Of a DNA stretch of 64,000 bases, positions 61,959-64,000 are shown one piece after another. A model generated the notes under the pieces. That model saw nothing but the letters and a program-made list of their open reading frames with translations. It did no database searches and was not told where the DNA came from. Each line of letters begins with the position of its first letter. The first letter of the stretch is position 1. This DNA is from Candidatus Scotarchaeum otlingeri (GTDB taxonomy: Archaea > Thermoproteota > Nitrososphaeria > Geothermarchaeales > JDFR-13): the NCBI GenBank assembly GCA_002011075.2, contig MTMA02000006.1, positions 1,480,599 through 1,544,598 of the forward strand, read 5' to 3'. A program made the translations under genes and the position numbers.

Positions 61959-62759
61959 TTACATTCGTCCTATAGCCTTGACGCCATGCTTCCTCGCATA
62001 TGCCTCTGCCCACCTCATCAACCAAAGTGAGAATATCCCCATCAATATAGAAATTGATAAGGCTATGAATGCAACTTGATCTATGGGTAGGTAAGGCTCT
62101 ATACCTGAAGCTCCATATCTAACCAGCTCAGAGGGGTATGAATAAGGGATTACTAGGGCGATATTCCTTATAGGGGGTGGAAGCATGCTGACTGGAGTGG
62201 CGATGCCGCCGATTATAAATACTATAAAGTTTGATATATCTAGTAAAACACCTGGAACACCTGTTCTAAAACTTAATGCCGATAATATTAAGCCATACGA
62301 TAAAGCCATAACTATGAATGATAATAGACCTAGCACTAAGAGTTGGATATGTATCTCTAGCCCCCATGTAACTGGAATAAGAGCGGACAGGACATAATAG
62401 ATCAGTATGATAGCTAGAGTAGATATGGAGAGGCCTGTAATCGCCCGCCCGACTAGGACTCTCGAAGAAGAAGTATTCACCAGAATATGCTCCTCCACAA
62501 AGCCCATGGAAACATAGAAATTTGTCCAACCACCTATAAGCCAGACGCAACTTGATAATATGGTCCATAAGGCTATACCCCAGAATGCCAACGGAACACC
62601 TCTAGGCAGATCCTCAGGCGCCATAAACATCAATGCCCCCAATATAAATATAGTTACCCAGAGGGTTGTGTTAAGGGCCATATTTACCGCTGAATACTTA
62701 TATCTCCATAGCCTAAGCAGGTGAAGCCAGATTACTGCCTTTAACTTATAGATAGACAT
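61959..62759 (-). CDS. ABC-2 type transporter permease (second subunit)
   Basis: 266 residues with six TM helices: AVNMALNTTLWVTIFILGAL, WTILSSCVWLIGGWTNFY, LVGRAITGLSISTLAIILIY, LLVLGLLSFIVMALSYGLIL, LLDISNFIVFIIGGIATPVS and a last one at the C-terminus. The FIIGGIATPVSMLPPPIRNIA segment is the usual ABC-2 signature region. It is one base downstream of the sibling permease, so the two probably form a heterodimer with the ATPase upstream. An exporter of unknown substrate. Confidence 0.85.
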   Translation of the reverse strand: MSIYKLKAVIWLHLLRLWRYKYSAVNMALNTTLWVTIFILGALMFMAPEDLPRGVPLAFWGIALWTILSSCVWLIGGWTNFYVSMGFVEEHILVNTSSSRVLVGRAITGLSISTLAIILIYYVLSALIPVTWGLEIHIQLLVLGLLSFIVMALSYGLILSALSFRTGVPGVLLDISNFIVFIIGGIATPVSMLPPPIRNIALVIPYSYPSELVRYGASGIEPYLPIDQVAFIALSISILMGIFSLWLMRWAEAYARKHGVKAIGRM

Positions 62760-63569
62760 TTAGATAGCACCTACCTTTTTAACTCTCCTCTCAGCTCTAC
62801 CTATAGCCGATAAAGCGAGCAAATTATAGACTCCTCCCAGGATAGCTATTGCATATATGATCAACAATAAGGGTCTTGCCTCTGGTAGTAAGTAGGTTGA
62901 GACCAGTTTTGAAGCATCTATAACATACCTTGTTGGAACTACCTCTGAGACGGCCTGTAATATCCGAGGCAATATCTCTATGGGATAGAATACTCCGGAG
63001 GCTAATAGTATAAATGGAGATAGACTGCTAAGGATATTTGATTCCTCCTTTAATACTAGCAGTAAGGAAGCGAATAAAGAAGCGAAGCCAAGCATAGGAA
63101 GCATACCTAAGAATATTATTAATAGTACTAGTAGTGTTTTCGCTGCCCCTATAATACCCTCATAATATATTACCGCTGGAACTATACCCAACATTGTTAT
63201 AACCGGAGATATCAGCGAATCCGGTAATCCTGCCACTATAAGGATAACCGAAGTCTTAACGGGGGAGAGAATTATATATGGTAAGGTGCCAAGCCACCTG
63301 TTCCAAAGGGTAAACCCGGCTACCGCATCTACTATAAATAGACTGGACATGGCAACTACACTCGATGCAAATAGATATAGTGCGGGATTGGATATCCCCA
63401 TCTGAAGAGTATACTGCTCTATATCTCCATAAATAGTGCCTAAGGCATATATCATCCCAACCATGATATATGGCCATACAAACATTGAGAAGAACATGAA
63501 TCTGTTATTTTTATACCATGCTATTGAGGAGAATAGTTGGGCTCTAAATACGTCAGTCCAATTTGCCAT
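62760..63569 (-). CDS. ABC-2 type transporter permease (first subunit)
   Basis: 269 residues, six TM helices. FSMFVWPYIMVGMIYALGTI, SLFIVDAVAGFTLWNRWLGT and the signature LSPFILLASGVFYPIEILPRILQAV (ABC-2 / DrrB-NodJ class) are visible. The start overlaps the ATPase stop by 17 bases, and the stop abuts the second permease. Two unequal permeases with one ATPase are a common arrangement for drug or glycan exporters. Confidence 0.87.
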   Translation of the reverse strand: MANWTDVFRAQLFSSIAWYKNNRFMFFSMFVWPYIMVGMIYALGTIYGDIEQYTLQMGISNPALYLFASSVVAMSSLFIVDAVAGFTLWNRWLGTLPYIILSPVKTSVILIVAGLPDSLISPVITMLGIVPAVIYYEGIIGAAKTLLVLLIIFLGMLPMLGFASLFASLLLVLKEESNILSSLSPFILLASGVFYPIEILPRILQAVSEVVPTRYVIDASKLVSTYLLPEARPLLLIIYAIAILGGVYNLLALSAIGRAERRVKKVGAI

Positions 63570-64000
63570 GTGACCCCACCTCCCTTTTACTGGTTAGGGC
63601 TATAAATACATCTTCTAGACTAGGCTCGAGAATATCAACTCTATGTACTTTTCCGCCCGCCGCCCCTATCCTTCGTATAACCTCTGCTATCATGTCTTCC
63701 TCCTCTCCAGGGCTACACAATATTTTAACCCTTAACCTTCCCTCCTCGGTGTCGATAGTCCCTACAACCTCATCTCTAGTAAAACCTAACTTAGATAAGT
63801 CCGGGTCATGGCCAAGGTCTAACCCTCCAGCTACTACTTCAATAGAGACCTTTCCGGAGACATAACGCTTTAATTCTGGAACCGTTCCAATGGCAACTAT
63901 AACCCCTTCATTAATTATCGCAACTCGGTCGCAAATTAACTCTGCCTCAAACATATTATGGGTTGTGACTAAGACTCCCTTACCACGTGTTTTAGCCATA
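63553..64000 (-). CDS. ABC transporter ATPase, C-terminal part, cut by window end
   Basis: The visible 149 residues start inside the H-loop region (GVLVTTHNMFEAELICDRVA), followed by IINEGVIVAIGTVPELKRYV and a C-terminal domain ending in HRVDILEPSLEDVFIALTSK, the DUF4162-like tail typical of ABC-2 exporter ATPases (DrrA type). Walker A, signature and Walker B lie beyond position 64000. The initial Met in the track is internal. First gene of a three-gene leftward operon with the two permeases. Confidence 0.9.
   Translation of the reverse strand, partial: MAKTRGKGVLVTTHNMFEAELICDRVAIINEGVIVAIGTVPELKRYVSGKVSIEVVAGGLDLGHDPDLSKLGFTRDEVVGTIDTEEGRLRVKILCSPGEEEDMIAEVIRRIGAAGGKVHRVDILEPSLEDVFIALTSKREVGSHGKLD

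Noticed and set aside
1-64000. CRISPR array or cas genes
   Set aside because: No regularly spaced direct repeats and no Cas-like proteins; the only RNA-guided-nuclease trace is the decayed TnpB.

Overview
The window looks like a piece of a thermophilic archaeal chromosome, most likely Thermoproteota (Crenarchaeota/TACK). Reasons: the coding sequence is AT-rich with heavy use of AGA/AGG and ATA codons; information-processing genes are archaeal (RPA with OB folds, Alba, Sec61-beta, archaeal DnaG, a Pelota-family protein, archaeal PheRS/TyrRS/TrpRS, archaeal phosphopantetheine adenylyltransferase, type II methionine aminopeptidase); DUF1512 and DUF2070 membrane proteins are present; the 5S rRNA gene stands alone; one tRNA-Leu gene carries two introns; and GC-rich islands in an AT-rich background mark structured RNAs. 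I cannot name the genus from sequence alone. Layout: 1-8.1 kb is housekeeping (cca end, thpR, UPF0200/UPF0201 pair, RNase Z, Trm-G10-type methyltransferase, prs, thioredoxin reductase, an ECF-type S component, CinA-like protein). 8.2-14.2 kb holds a double-intron tRNA-Leu(GAG), a GNAT enzyme, CofE-like ligase, a decayed TnpB-type transposase, a second S-component-like protein, tRNA-Ala(GGC), a TtuA/Ncs6-type thiolase, a site-2 protease and a small membrane protein. 14.2-23.8 kb is a translation/RNA block: Pelota paralogue, DnaG, small TOPRIM protein, TyrRS, a probable two-hairpin H/ACA guide RNA, PheRS beta and alpha, an 800-base noncoding stretch with another transposon remnant, TrpRS, and CoaD. 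23.8-31.6 kb carries Map, a zinc-ribbon membrane protein with DUF1512, 5S rRNA, a SWIM protein, a tiny membrane protein missed by the ORF track, RPA, Alba, DUF2070, Sec61-beta and a Rieske protein. 31.7-50.2 kb is more metabolic and accessory: tRNA-Val(TAC), a broken ceramidase-like fragment, CDF transporter, acyl-CoA synthetase, VOC protein, an exported surface protein, a frameshifted Nre DNA-repair gene, CopB-type ATPase, a frameshifted small membrane gene, CPA2 antiporter, dihydrolipoyl dehydrogenase, SCO1 with a Cys-containing membrane protein, a CaCA exchanger, ferritin-like protein and a MacB-like ABC exporter. 50.3-54.2 kb is a tight four-gene operon that I regard as the best candidate for an undescribed system: a HerA/VirB4-like protein that has lost its Walker A loop, a RecA/RadB-like ATPase with a large insertion, a small membrane protein, and a 442-residue protein whose C-terminus looks like the second half of a HerA/VirD4-type ATPase core. 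54.3-64 kb has a methyltransferase, a creatininase-family hydrolase, a Tat-exported three-subunit molybdopterin oxidoreductase behind several copies of a palindrome TTACANTGTAA, a JAMM protease, bifunctional Fae-Hps, and an ABC-2 exporter cut by the window end. How it fits together: the genes suggest a heat-loving cell with an anaerobic or mixed respiratory metabolism (Mo oxidoreductase, SCO1, Rieske) and pentose synthesis through Fae-Hps plus Prs. Mobile DNA is present only as fossils: three loci share a degenerate 3-prime transposon end. No CRISPR array, provirus or intact insertion sequence was seen. All family calls are from reading motifs, not from database searches.
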